NCBI GenBank assembly: GCA_964395835.1
Contig: CAYNBJ010000001.1
Location: 62,001 to 126,000 of the forward strand
Direction of reading: 5' to 3'
Source of the DNA: LLD-282 sp964395835
GTDB lineage: Bacteria; Pseudomonadota; Gammaproteobacteria; Berkiellales; Berkiellaceae
DNA: 64,000 nt
Shown here: one piece after another, positions 1-8,668 of the stretch
Position numbering within the stretch: the stretch's first letter is position 1
How the letters are laid out: each line of letters opens with the position of its first letter
Position numbers and translations under genes: made by a program
Notes under the pieces: model-generated
What the model saw: the letters and a program-made list of their open reading frames with translations, nothing else
The model's database searches: none
Told to the model about the DNA's origin: nothing

Positions 1-1063
1 TGTCATACAATCTTTTTTTTCTTGCTTGACTCAGCATCCCTTCTGAGCAATCAACACCCACAAGAGAACTAGCCGCATCTCGGAGCATCAAACCCATTTC
101 TCCTGTACCACACCCGAGATCCAGTACTCGCACGGCAGAACGTGCAGCAAGATACGTCCCCAAAAGAGATCTAGCATAAGCACATGATTCAGAAGACAGA
201 GTTTTTTTCATATGATCATCATAAGAATAACTGTATTGATCAAAAAGGCTTTCGATAAAAGATCTATCCAAAGAATCACAATACTCTTGAGAATAAGCTT
301 TCACTAAAGTTGTGGCTAAAATATGTTTCGGCTCTTTTTCTAAAATTTTCTGACAACACTCAAGCGCTTTAAGATTATGACCATAATAATGAAAAATAAG
401 TGCAGTGTTGTATAAAGCTGGAATATGATATGGCTCATTCCACAAAGCGTATTGATAATATTGAAGAGCGTTTTCAAAATCTCCAAGTAAATAATAGCTC
501 AGCCCATAATGAAACCAAACTTCTGCGTCACAATCATCCAAAAACATTTCTTGAATTTGATTGAAGTATTTTAGAGCTCTGTGAGGTTGCTTAATTTTAA
601 TTAATGCAATTGCATAATTTCTCAACCACGAACTATTAGGATACGACTGCATAATATTTTCACTATTTTCAAAATATTCAACAGCTAAAGCAAAATTGCT
701 CATCATACAGCAACAATACGCAGCACTGACCCAATAAGATGGCTGAAGAGGATTTAAACTAATAAGTTGTTTATATAAAGATAGAGCCTGCAATATATTC
801 CCCTTTTTATATAAAAGATGAGCATGCACGCTTTTAATTCCTTGATGATTGGGATAAGAGGGAGAATAATGCTCTATGAGATTTTGCGCTCGATCATAAT
901 ATTCAAGTTTAATCATGACTTTGGCCCAATCAATAGCAAGCTCTAATGAAGGTAAATTTTTATACAAACTTTCAAAAATTTTATTCGCTTGTCGATAATT
1001 TTTTTTTAAAATTTCTTGACGAGCCTCTGACCATAAAATCAAGGCACTACGTTGATTCTCCAT
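1..1063 (-). CDS. TPR-repeat SAM-dependent methyltransferase (3' end cut by window edge)
   Basis: Translating the minus strand from the ATG at 1063 gives an open frame to the window edge, about 354 residues. It starts behind a strong Shine-Dalgarno (GAGGAG, about 7 bases upstream) and overlaps the 3' end of tadA by 17 bases, so the two are co-transcribed. Residues about 1-270 are tetratricopeptide repeats, recognisable by pairs of short helices with Tyr/Ala/Gly/Pro spacing. Near residue 311 comes the class I methyltransferase motif LDLGCGTGEMG, followed by a GVDCSEGML stretch, the typical SAM-binding loops. Fusions of TPRs to a methyltransferase domain are common in Proteobacteria; the substrate is usually unknown. 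The C-terminus lies outside the window. Confidence 0.8.
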   Translation of the reverse strand, partial: MENQRSALILWSEARQEILKKNYRQANKIFESLYKNLPSLELAIDWAKVMIKLEYYDRAQNLIEHYSPSYPNHQGIKSVHAHLLYKKGNILQALSLYKQLISLNPLQPSYWVSAAYCCCMMSNFALAVEYFENSENIMQSYPNSSWLRNYAIALIKIKQPHRALKYFNQIQEMFLDDCDAEVWFHYGLSYYLLGDFENALQYYQYALWNEPYHIPALYNTALIFHYYGHNLKALECCQKILEKEPKHILATTLVKAYSQEYCDSLDRSFIESLFDQYSYSYDDHMKKTLSSESCAYARSLLGTYLAARSAVRVLDLGCGTGEMGLMLRDAASSLVGVDCSEGMLSQARKKRLYD

Positions 1064-1520
1064 TTTTTCTCCTCTGTTTAAAAAAACTCTCCAACAAAGA
1101 CTGTGATTGCTCCTCTAAAACACCACTCTCAAACAGAACATGGTGATTCATATGAGGACTTTGATAAAAATTATGAATACGGTGCACAGAGCAAGAGCGG
1201 CTGTCTTTTGCTGCCACAACAATTTTTCCAACCCGTGCGTGAATCAAAGCGCCAATACACATGAGGCATGGCTCTAAAGTACAATAGACAGTTGTTTGTA
1301 TTCCTAGGCGATAGTTTTTAATCGTAGCAGCTGCCTCTCTAAGAGCTAAAATTTCAGCATGTGCAGTAGGATCGAGCAAAATAATTGTTTGATTATGTGA
1401 TTTGCCAATAATGACATCATTACGAACAATCACACATCCAATAGGGACTTCTTTTTTTGCATAAGCTTTTGCAGCCTCTTCTAAAGCTAAATGCATATAA
1501 TGTTCATCTGAATTTATCAT
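1047..1520 (-). CDS. tadA: tRNA(Arg) adenosine-34 deaminase TadA
   Basis: A 157-residue cytidine/deoxycytidylate-deaminase-fold protein. The zinc and catalytic signature is complete: HAE at residues 54-56 (zinc His and proton-shuttle Glu) and PCLMC at 84-88 (two zinc Cys). Family knowledge: TadA converts A34 to inosine in the tRNA-Arg(ACG) anticodon and is essential in most bacteria. Length is close to the family's usual 150-170. It is immediately followed, with overlap, by the TPR-methyltransferase gene on the same strand and is divergent from xseA. Confidence 0.93.
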   Translation of the reverse strand: MINSDEHYMHLALEEAAKAYAKKEVPIGCVIVRNDVIIGKSHNQTIILLDPTAHAEILALREAAATIKNYRLGIQTTVYCTLEPCLMCIGALIHARVGKIVVAAKDSRSCSVHRIHNFYQSPHMNHHVLFESGVLEEQSQSLLESFFKQRRKNGEST

Positions 1521-1586
1521 AAGATACCATTTTAGAAAGCAGTGTGGGACAATCAGATTATTCTCTGTTTTTCAAGAAGAATTAGC

Positions 1587-2978
1587 ATGGATATTATTTC
1601 TCAAGAGGACAATACACAATGGTCACGGGAAGTATATACAGTTTCAGAATTTAATCAATTGGTTCAAAAAAACTTACAAGTATCTTTTTCAATGATTGCT
1701 GTTAGTGGCGAACTTTGCTCTCTATACCTTGCGCAATCTGGGCATCTTTATGGGGTACTCAAAGATCGCAATAGTCAAATCAGGTTTGTGTGTTATCAAG
1801 GAGTCCGCAAACAAATTTCTTTTGAACTGCGCGATGGAATGGAAGTTTTATTTGTTGGAGAGGCTGCTCTTTATAAGCCCAAAGGCGAATTCCAGTTTAT
1901 CATCAAAAAAATTGAACCATTAGGCCTTGGCGCGCTCAAACTGGCATTTGAACAACTCAAAGCAAAATTACAAGCAGAGGGTCTTTTCTGTGAATCACAA
2001 AAAAAACCACTTCCCAAGTATCCCAATTGTATTGGCGTAATTACATCTTCTGATGGCGCAGTATGGCATGATATCTTGCAAGTCGTGCAAAGACGCTTTC
2101 CGCAAATGCCGATCATTTTATACCCCACCTCTGTCCAAGGACACAATGCACCTACTGAAATTTGCGCAGCTCTCACAAAAGCAACTGCCGAGAATTTAGC
2201 ATCAACCTATATTCTTGCCCGTGGTGGCGGATCGTTTTCTGATCTGATGGCTTTTAACCATGAAGATGTTGTGCGCGCTGTGGCAAACTTTCCATTTCCT
2301 ATTATCAGTGCAATTGGACATGAAACCGATGTTACACTTTGCGATTTTGCCGCGGATATACGCGCAGCTACACCTTCAATTGCTGCTGAAATTGCAACTC
2401 CTCATCAAGCAGATATCTTAAAACATTTAAAAATTTTTGAAGATCGTATCGAGAAAAATTTGCATACGCTGCTCAGATCATATGAGTATAAAATGGATAA
2501 AATAGAACTCATTTTTCAAGATCGCAAAGAGCTTCTCATGTGCCTTTTACAAACTTTAAAAGACCATGAAGCTCAATTTTCGAAATTGCTCCTGAAAAAA
2601 ATGAATCTACAAGAAAAAAAGCTGATCGTATATGAAAAAATTCTGATTGAAGCAATGCAAAAAAAAGCATACTCAACTCTTTTGGACCAAGAACGACAAT
2701 TGAACCGCTTACATGAACGACTTCATAGAAACATCGATAAAATCTTTTATCACACACAACATCAACTGCATGAAATAGAAAAAAAAATGTTTTGTTTGAA
2801 TCCATCTTTAAAAGGTAAAAATCTGAAAATAACAAACTCTGCAGGAAAGGAGTTTACATCATCATTTCAGATTCATGCAGGAGAAAAAGGATTGCTATCC
2901 TTTGCCGATGGTGTATGGGAAATCGTTTTTATCAAACGTCAAGAGTCAGCAGACCAAAGCAATTTAGAATTTAACTGA
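1587..2978 (+). CDS. xseA: Exodeoxyribonuclease VII large subunit
   Basis: 463 residues from the ATG at 1587; the frame opens further upstream (1542), but the family normally begins near here and the shorter start has an AGAAGA purine run about 9 bases upstream. The N-terminal OB-fold part (EVYTVSEFNQLVQ, then ISGELCSL-like) is followed by the catalytic region with GVITSSDGAVWHDI, RGGGSFSDLMAFN and SAIGHETDVTLCDFAAD. The C-terminal half is a long Lys/Glu-rich coiled coil, as expected. Together with the small subunit XseB (not in this window) it degrades single-stranded DNA to oligonucleotides. It is divergent from tadA. Confidence 0.93.
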   Translation: MDIISQEDNTQWSREVYTVSEFNQLVQKNLQVSFSMIAVSGELCSLYLAQSGHLYGVLKDRNSQIRFVCYQGVRKQISFELRDGMEVLFVGEAALYKPKGEFQFIIKKIEPLGLGALKLAFEQLKAKLQAEGLFCESQKKPLPKYPNCIGVITSSDGAVWHDILQVVQRRFPQMPIILYPTSVQGHNAPTEICAALTKATAENLASTYILARGGGSFSDLMAFNHEDVVRAVANFPFPIISAIGHETDVTLCDFAADIRAATPSIAAEIATPHQADILKHLKIFEDRIEKNLHTLLRSYEYKMDKIELIFQDRKELLMCLLQTLKDHEAQFSKLLLKKMNLQEKKLIVYEKILIEAMQKKAYSTLLDQERQLNRLHERLHRNIDKIFYHTQHQLHEIEKKMFCLNPSLKGKNLKITNSAGKEFTSSFQIHAGEKGLLSFADGVWEIVFIKRQESADQSNLEFN

Positions 2979-3042
2979 GATGTTTTTTTGAAAATGAACA
3001 TGCTAATTTCGGGTCCAAAATATGCTAAAGGCCAATTACTCA

Positions 3043-3237
3043 ATGAAAAGGATGTCTTTGACAATGATGGTCGCCCTCAGAGGTGGCGCAAAAAGCTCTT
3101 CAATAGATTCTAACAACGCCGATGAACTAAAGAATGAAAAGGAGAAAAAAAAGAATAAAAAGAAAAAATTCGGGACCACTCCTGAAACAGTACAATTTAT
3201 TCGAGATCTCTGTATGGGTATTTTATCATTTTTTTAA
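3043..3237 (+). CDS. Small peptide with Gly-Gly leader-like N-terminus (first of a pair)
   Basis: A 64-residue frame chosen from the second ATG, with AAAGG about 11 bases upstream; an in-frame ATG at 3022 would add seven residues. From 3043 the first 15 residues end in LRGG, the same leader length and ending as the small proteins at 41-44.6 kb. Then follow an Asn/Asp/Ser-rich part, a very Lys-rich stretch (EKEKKKNKKKK) and a short hydrophobic C-terminus (FIRDLCMGILSFF). It has no match I recognise. Its companion starts 14 bases after its stop. A double-glycine secreted peptide is inference; a spurious frame is possible because it is short. Confidence 0.45.
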   Translation: MKRMSLTMMVALRGGAKSSSIDSNNADELKNEKEKKKNKKKKFGTTPETVQFIRDLCMGILSFF

Positions 3238-3250
3238 GAGGCAGACGCAC

Positions 3251-3427
3251 ATGAAAAACATTTCGTTTGATAACGTTTCATTACAGAAGATTTCCGCAGG
3301 ACGAAAGATTTCTCTTGCACAAATTGCACTCTTTGTCTGCAAAAGTGTTTTAGACTACGGTTTTTCTGTGTGGAAAAAACAGAGAGAAGACAAATATGCC
3401 GAATATCTAGAAGAAGACGACGAATAG
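3251..3427 (+). CDS. Small peptide with leader-like N-terminus (second of a pair)
   Basis: 58 residues from ATG 3251, preceded by AGAGG about 9 bases upstream. The N-terminus (MKNISFDNVSLQKISAG) resembles double-glycine leaders in which the -2 residue is Ala. A hydrophobic amphipathic helix follows (about residues 21-40, LAQIALFVCKSVLDYGFSVW), then an acidic tail ending EEDDE. It directly follows the previous peptide gene. A basic first peptide with an acidic second one invites comparison with two-peptide systems, but no family is recognised and the function is unknown. Confidence 0.45.
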   Translation: MKNISFDNVSLQKISAGRKISLAQIALFVCKSVLDYGFSVWKKQREDKYAEYLEEDDE

Positions 3428-3471
3428 CTATTCTTTTAAGTACAGCAGACATATGCAGATGAACAAAATAC

Positions 3472-3496
3472 CACAGGCTCAGGTTTTGAGCCTGTG
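3472..3496. repeat. Inverted repeat (10-bp stem) after the peptide pair
   Basis: CACAGGCTCA at 3472-3481 pairs perfectly with TGAGCCTGTG at 3487-3496 across a 5-base loop. It lies 45 bases after the second peptide gene. The downstream flank on the plus strand is A-rich, not T-rich, so it is not a textbook intrinsic terminator, although it may still end or stabilise the peptide transcript. Confidence 0.5.
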
Positions 3497-3672
3497 TGCA
3501 AAAAAATCAACACTCTATATAAAGATCAAGAACTCACTCCTGTTTCAAAAACAGATCATGACTAACAAAGCCTCTTCCGGCAATAGGAAAGCAGAGTGAA
3601 GTATTGCGAATTTTTTCGTACAGCATATGGAATTCGCAAAAAGAAACACTCCTTTATATACTTTAGATAATC

Positions 3673-4740
3673 ATGACCAGCGATACCCTGTTTATGCGTG
3701 TTTCTTACGTCAGAAAAATTAAAGATCAGGTTCCCTTATCTCAAAAAGAACTTTTACTTGCCAAAACCACGATCAAAAATGCAATCATGCATCATAATAA
3801 AGGAGTAATAGAACCCTTACTCAGCCGCGGATTTGGTCTTTTAACGCCACTGAGTGGAAAAAAAACCGCCTTATCCTTAGCTATTGAATCACAAAGTGCC
3901 GAAATTGTTGAACTTTTACTTATTGAATCACTGAGAACCTTCCAGCTTTTTCCCGCTCAAGATATTTCAGATTGTTTTTCTTGGATTTTTAGAAAAAAAC
4001 ATTATCATCTTGTTGATTTGTTACTTTTCGCTGTCAGACAATACAGTGAAACACAAAAAAAACATGAAAAAACCTTACTTGTCATCGATCAATTAGAAAA
4101 ATATATTAGCCTCATCAAAAAAGATGAATTACAAGATTATCATCTCAAAGAGTTCGAGCAAATGATTGCGAAAATGGAATATAAAAAAGAAATTTTTTTT
4201 TATATAGACTATAAATGGAATAAAGAATTAGGAGATCGCTACTCAAAATCTTTGGATTTTTATAAAACATTAGCAAATCATTATTTTCAAAGAGACGTTG
4301 ACCAACGCAAAACGCAAGAAAACAGCGTGCTTTTTCAGGCTGTGATAGGCCTCTTTATGTCCTTGGGACTTGGATATTTTTTAATTTCACAATCATCTGC
4401 AACGCTCATGTCTGCGATTTCTGAATACTATACACTTATTTTGGCTTGGTTAGGATGCGCAGGATTTTCCATACTTAGTATGTCGTGGTGGCACAAACTT
4501 TCCCGAAAAAACTTTTTAGATTTGCAAGCAAGAAAACTGCATAAAGCTGCTAGAGATGGAAATTATGCAGAAATTGCAGAATTAATAGAAAAAGGTGCAC
4601 ACCCTTCCACATTATGCGGAATGGCAGAATCCACTGCTTTGCGAGAAGCGATGCTCTTTAAACACCAATCCATCATAAATTTTTTACAGCAGTTTCAAGT
4701 GTACTCAGGAAAAGGTAAGGAGACTCTTTTGTTCCCATAA
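3673..4740 (+). CDS. Ankyrin-like membrane protein (candidate effector or envelope protein)
   Basis: 355 residues. Residues about 30-110 read like degenerate ankyrin repeats (KTALSLAIESQSAEIVELLL), and the C-terminal 60 residues again (LHKAARDGNYAEIAELIEKGAHPSTLCG, then STALREAML). Between them are two strongly hydrophobic segments (about residues 222-240 and 250-270) that should form a transmembrane hairpin. Ankyrin proteins are frequent among Dot/Icm and other intracellular-bacterial effectors, so a host-facing role is possible, but nothing here proves secretion. It stands alone between the small peptides and the yfgM-bamB-der cluster. Confidence 0.65.
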   Translation: MTSDTLFMRVSYVRKIKDQVPLSQKELLLAKTTIKNAIMHHNKGVIEPLLSRGFGLLTPLSGKKTALSLAIESQSAEIVELLLIESLRTFQLFPAQDISDCFSWIFRKKHYHLVDLLLFAVRQYSETQKKHEKTLLVIDQLEKYISLIKKDELQDYHLKEFEQMIAKMEYKKEIFFYIDYKWNKELGDRYSKSLDFYKTLANHYFQRDVDQRKTQENSVLFQAVIGLFMSLGLGYFLISQSSATLMSAISEYYTLILAWLGCAGFSILSMSWWHKLSRKNFLDLQARKLHKAARDGNYAEIAELIEKGAHPSTLCGMAESTALREAMLFKHQSIINFLQQFQVYSGKGKETLLFP

Positions 4741-4775
4741 TAAAAAAGGATTGTTTTTATAAATTTCACTTTCTA

Positions 4776-4804
4776 TCGACCAAGGCCCGCTCTTTTGATA
4801 CAAT
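4776..4804 (+). promoter_or_regulatory. Probable sigma-70 promoter for the yfgM-bamB-der operon
   Basis: TACAAT at 4799-4804 with TCGACC 17 bases upstream (4776-4781, 4 of 6 matches to TTGACA). It sits just ahead of the YfgM-like gene, the first gene of a co-directional run to der. Read by eye only. Confidence 0.4.
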
Positions 4805-4875
4805 AGACACCAAAGGAATTTTTGTATCACTTTTCCTTCTGGAAAGACAGGAAAGATAATAAGGGCGGGTTCGCT

Positions 4876-5496
4876 ATGATGACAGATTTTAGTTCAGATC
4901 CTCTTTTCGGCTCTTTTTTCGCAAAGCTTTACAAAAAGCGCTTTTCCCTCTTGGCAATGTTTATAGGGATTATTCTTTCAATTATTATTTTTCATTTTTA
5001 TAAAAAATCACAGATTGAATATAAATACTTCGCATCTGAGTATTTTTTCAAATATTGTGAAGCAGATGAAAAAGAACGTCACTACTATCTAGATATATTA
5101 AAAAGAAAATATCCAGATCATATTTATACCTCTTTTGCTCTTTTTCAAGAAATGAGTAAAAATACAGATCCTAAACTTCTAGATGAAAATCAAAACTGGC
5201 TGATAGAAAATAACTCTTTTGTTTTTTTGAATCATTTAATCTCTCTTTCTCGCACTTCAGATATAAGCCCTCCGAAGTTGGATGCGAAACATGAAAATCT
5301 TTTAAAAAATATTATTTTTGCGCAAAAATTGCTATCCAATAAAGAATATGCCGAAGCTTTGGAAGTTTTACAAGAATCTCTTAAAACAGCCTCTTCTCTC
5401 CCTCAAGGAATTGAAATTCAGATTTATCTGATGGATCAGATTCAAAAAAGCCGCTCTCTTCTCCAACAAATTCCACTCTCTAAACCGAATGTTTAA
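4876..5496 (+). CDS. yfgM: YfgM/AncB-like membrane-anchored TPR protein
   Basis: About 206 residues from ATG 4876 (an ATG follows immediately at 4879; a TTG at 4822 behind AAAGGA is an alternative longer start). An N-terminal cytosolic stretch is followed by a single transmembrane segment (LLAMFIGIILSIIIFHFY) and then a helical, TPR-like periplasmic domain (KLLSNKEYAEALEVLQESL). In E. coli YfgM is an inner-membrane protein that works with periplasmic chaperones and the Sec translocon. The sequence itself is diverged; assignment rests on topology plus the conserved yfgM-bamB-der order, which is typical of Gammaproteobacteria. Confidence 0.7.
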   Translation: MMTDFSSDPLFGSFFAKLYKKRFSLLAMFIGIILSIIIFHFYKKSQIEYKYFASEYFFKYCEADEKERHYYLDILKRKYPDHIYTSFALFQEMSKNTDPKLLDENQNWLIENNSFVFLNHLISLSRTSDISPPKLDAKHENLLKNIIFAQKLLSNKEYAEALEVLQESLKTASSLPQGIEIQIYLMDQIQKSRSLLQQIPLSKPNV

Positions 5497-5516
5497 ACGA
5501 TAAAGAGGAAATGTTT

Positions 5517-6680
5517 ATGTTTGAAAAATTCAAATTGCTTATGCCCCTTTCGCTCATAATCTTACTTTCTGGATGCTCGATTGAAAAAGAAGAAAAAGAT
5601 CCAGAAAAACTTTTAAGTACTGAGCATATTGTGTTACAACCAGAGCAAATGAAAGCATTTTCTCTCAGTTCGTTGAGTGATAAATTGACACTCAAAAATT
5701 TTGATAAAAAAGTCATTGCAAATAATCACTATATTGTAGATTACAATTCAAATAGATTGAAAATTTATGATGCATCTTCAATGACTTTGGTTCAAAGTCT
5801 CGATGCCTTTTTTTGCCAACAAGCACCTATTTTTGTCAATGCACATCAATTAATTGCCATTAGTGATAAAAAATTAATATTAATTGATATTCAACATCAA
5901 ACAATTGAGCCTATTTCTTTTATCGATGGGCCTGTTTTAGCAAAGCCATTAGTAGTGAACAGCGAATATATCATTCTGCAATATACAAACAATATTGCAC
6001 AATGCTTTAATTTCAAAGGTGACTCTTTATGGAAAACACTTTTACCATTCAGCTCTTCTCACTATAAGCACAGCGAATACCACCCATGTGCAGATCATAC
6101 GCATGTTTATCTTGCCTATCCAGGCGGACCACTGTGTAAACTGACTCTTGCGACTGGGCTGATTGAATGGACTTCAAAAGCTATTATGAACGAAAAAACA
6201 CCGACAACAGGATTTTTTGTTTCTCATATTAACCAGCCCTTGCATGTCTACGGGGATATGATTTTAGCGCAAACTTCAGACAATGCTTTATATATGATTG
6301 ATACTTTACGCGGCACTTTAGTTTCTACAATTGAGATTGCAAAAAACTCGATTTACAAACAAAACGATGATAAATTATTTTTCATTGAACCATCGGGATC
6401 TCTATGCGCCTATAACTTAAAAGAAAATTCCATGATATGGAGAAACCCTATCGGTATGAGCGGAAATATTTTAGGATTCACGCACACAGATAGCCCGATG
6501 ATGCTTGTACGTACTGAGGAAGGAATACTCATTTCTTTAAATCAAGAGAACGGTGAAAAGCACTCTTCCTTAGAGAATTTGCCCAAAAACTATGATTTTT
6601 TCTCTACTGAATCGAAGCTTTATGGTCAAGACAAGGATGGCTCATTGATCGCTTTTAATTTTTATGATCTTTCGCATTAA
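5517..6680 (+). CDS. bamB: Outer-membrane assembly lipoprotein BamB
   Basis: 387 residues from the second ATG (5517), which is well spaced from GAGGA; the ATG at 5511 is too close. The signal peptide ends in a lipobox, LLSGC, so Cys about 20 is lipidated. The rest reads as repeated beta-propeller blades, with motifs such as GDSLWKTLLPF, GLIEWTSKA, GDMILAQTSDNALYMIDTLRG and GSLIAFN, the PQQ-like pattern of BamB. BamB is an accessory lipoprotein of the BAM complex that inserts outer-membrane beta-barrels. It lies between a yfgM-like gene and der, as in E. coli. Confidence 0.88.
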   Translation: MFEKFKLLMPLSLIILLSGCSIEKEEKDPEKLLSTEHIVLQPEQMKAFSLSSLSDKLTLKNFDKKVIANNHYIVDYNSNRLKIYDASSMTLVQSLDAFFCQQAPIFVNAHQLIAISDKKLILIDIQHQTIEPISFIDGPVLAKPLVVNSEYIILQYTNNIAQCFNFKGDSLWKTLLPFSSSHYKHSEYHPCADHTHVYLAYPGGPLCKLTLATGLIEWTSKAIMNEKTPTTGFFVSHINQPLHVYGDMILAQTSDNALYMIDTLRGTLVSTIEIAKNSIYKQNDDKLFFIEPSGSLCAYNLKENSMIWRNPIGMSGNILGFTHTDSPMMLVRTEEGILISLNQENGEKHSSLENLPKNYDFFSTESKLYGQDKDGSLIAFNFYDLSH

Positions 6681-6701
6681 GGACCACGTGTTATTATTTT
6701 T

Positions 6702-8120
6702 ATGAATACATCTCTCTCTTCTCTTCCTTTAGTTGCTCTTGTCGGAAGAACCAACGTTGGAAAATCCAGTTTATTTAACGCTCTCTTAGGTCAAAGACGG
6801 GCTCTTGTTGATTTGCATCATGGCTTAACGAGAGACTGCCTAATTGAATCTTTATATCTCTCCGATCGTGAACAATGCTGCCTCGTGGATACCGGCGGTC
6901 TCGATAGGGAACATTCTGAAGATCCCATTGATAAAATCTTTCTTGAACACACTTGGTCTTTTTTAAAAGAAGTGGATGCAATTGGTTTTGTGATTGATGC
7001 AAGTGTCGGTCTTTTAGATAAAGATCTATGGATTTTTGAAAAAATCAAAAACCTTGGCACACAGATCTTTATCATTTTGCATAAAAGTGATGCGGATGAT
7101 GATTCAAATTATATCGCTCTGTGCTCTCGTTTTCAGTCATATTGCGTCATTAGAACATCAATTCATGAGCCAAATTCTTTAGAATCTGTCAAGCATTATC
7201 TCAGTGATCTCTTTTTTTCTGAGCTGGCACATCAAAATGCAACAAATGACAATCCAGAAGAAATGCATGAAGAAGAGCCAGATCAAGGTCCACAGCCTAA
7301 CCAAGATCCTTTATTACGTTCTTTTGGGATTTTTGGAAAACCCAATGCTGGAAAATCATCTTTAGTCAATGCTATTACACGACGTCCTAGCGCCTTAGTT
7401 TCCGATATTCCCGGAACAACACGAGATTATACTCGGCATTTCATCACTTATAAAGATCATTCATATTGGTTATTTGATACTGCTGGCATTTTGCCCAAGG
7501 CACAAAAGCACCCAGAACAAATTGAAAGAATGACCTATTACAAAACTTTAGTGGCCATGAAAAATGTTTCTACAGCAATTTTTATGATCGATGCACAAGA
7601 AGGTCTCTCCAAGCATGATCTCCAAATTTTAAGTTTGCTTGAGCAATATCGCCGCGGTTTAATTATTGTCGTGAATAAATGGGATCTCCTCAGTCAACCA
7701 GAGCAAGTGATTATGAAGGAAAGATTGGAATATGAACTAAAAGCCTTTCACTATGCACCTTTGCTGTTTATTTCAGTCTTAAATAAAAAAGGGCTTGGAG
7801 AATTAATGAAATCTGTTGCTCAGGTGATGGACTCCTTCTGTTTGGATATCTCAACGTCTATGCTCAACAGAATGTTGGAAAAGCTGATTGAACATCATCA
7901 GCCTCCTTTAATAGGGCGTCACCGCATTAAACCACGTTTTGTCCATAAAAGTGACTTGCTCCCATTGGCTCTCACGATTCATGGCAATCAACTCGATAAA
8001 ATTCCAAATCATTATCATCGTTATTTATTAAATGGTTTTTCTGAGGCCTTAAATCTCAAAGGGATTCCTTTACGAATTTCCTATAAAAACACCAAAAACC
8101 CTTATTTAAAAGAAGATTAA
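6702..8120 (+). CDS. der: Ribosome-assembly GTPase Der (EngA)
   Basis: 472 residues with two tandem GTPase domains, the hallmark of Der. Domain 1 has GRTNVGKSS (about residues 15-23) and VDTGG; domain 2 has GKPNAGKSS (about residues 213-221), a DTAG switch and NKWD. An acidic linker (EEMHEEEPDQGP) joins them, and a C-terminal KH-like domain ends with the Lys-rich NPYLKED. Der is essential for 50S subunit maturation. The G1 loops are intact. Its last four bases overlap the convergent glutathione peroxidase gene. Confidence 0.96.
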   Translation: MNTSLSSLPLVALVGRTNVGKSSLFNALLGQRRALVDLHHGLTRDCLIESLYLSDREQCCLVDTGGLDREHSEDPIDKIFLEHTWSFLKEVDAIGFVIDASVGLLDKDLWIFEKIKNLGTQIFIILHKSDADDDSNYIALCSRFQSYCVIRTSIHEPNSLESVKHYLSDLFFSELAHQNATNDNPEEMHEEEPDQGPQPNQDPLLRSFGIFGKPNAGKSSLVNAITRRPSALVSDIPGTTRDYTRHFITYKDHSYWLFDTAGILPKAQKHPEQIERMTYYKTLVAMKNVSTAIFMIDAQEGLSKHDLQILSLLEQYRRGLIIVVNKWDLLSQPEQVIMKERLEYELKAFHYAPLLFISVLNKKGLGELMKSVAQVMDSFCLDISTSMLNRMLEKLIEHHQPPLIGRHRIKPRFVHKSDLLPLALTIHGNQLDKIPNHYHRYLLNGFSEALNLKGIPLRISYKNTKNPYLKED

Positions 8121-8668
8121 TTGTTTTTTTCATCGATTAATTTTCGAATATCTTCTGAGATTTGAGCGAAATCCTCAAATCTCGGATCGTAGATATATCT
8201 CACATGTCCATTGTGATCAAAGAGATATTTTTGATAATTCCATTTTGGAGCTATAAATTTTTTTAACCACATGAAAAGAGGATGTATTTGCGCTCCTTTG
8301 ACGTGTGTTTTTTCTGTAAGCAAATATTGTACTCCATAAATAGTTTCGCAATGTGAAATTAAATCTTGTCCATCTCTTTTTTCTTGCCCCATAAAATCTG
8401 CACTTGGCACAGCGACTACAGCCAGCCCTGCATGACTAAAATGATGATGTAAATTCTGTAAATCAAAAAGTTGTTTTTTCAATCCACAACCAGTAGCTGT
8501 ATTGACTAACAGAACGATCACTTTTTTATCTTGCAAATTTTCCCATTTTTGAGATGAATTGATAAAATTCAACGGATAACTCCAAAGAGTTTCAGGACTT
8601 TTTTGTACAATCTGATAACGATCATTCATAAAAAAAGCTTTCAATTGTCGTTTAAAAAAAGATAGCAT
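8117..8668 (-). CDS. Glutathione peroxidase family protein
   Basis: 183 residues; the ATG at 8668 has GGAG about 10 bases upstream. It has the thioredoxin-fold peroxidase pattern LLVNTATGCGL, where the Cys takes the place of the peroxidatic Cys/Sec (usual form NVAS.CG), then PSADFMGQE (usual NQF..QE, supplying the active-site Gln) and KWNYQKYLFDHNG (usual WNF.KFL, supplying the Trp). So the catalytic residues are present although the surrounding sequence is diverged. It would reduce hydroperoxides using thioredoxin or glutathione. It converges on der with a 4-base overlap. Confidence 0.85.
   Translation of the reverse strand: MLSFFKRQLKAFFMNDRYQIVQKSPETLWSYPLNFINSSQKWENLQDKKVIVLLVNTATGCGLKKQLFDLQNLHHHFSHAGLAVVAVPSADFMGQEKRDGQDLISHCETIYGVQYLLTEKTHVKGAQIHPLFMWLKKFIAPKWNYQKYLFDHNGHVRYIYDPRFEDFAQISEDIRKLIDEKNN

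Noticed and set aside
946..1146. 66-residue plus-strand frame near the TadA end
   Set aside because: Antisense to the overlapping tadA and methyltransferase genes.
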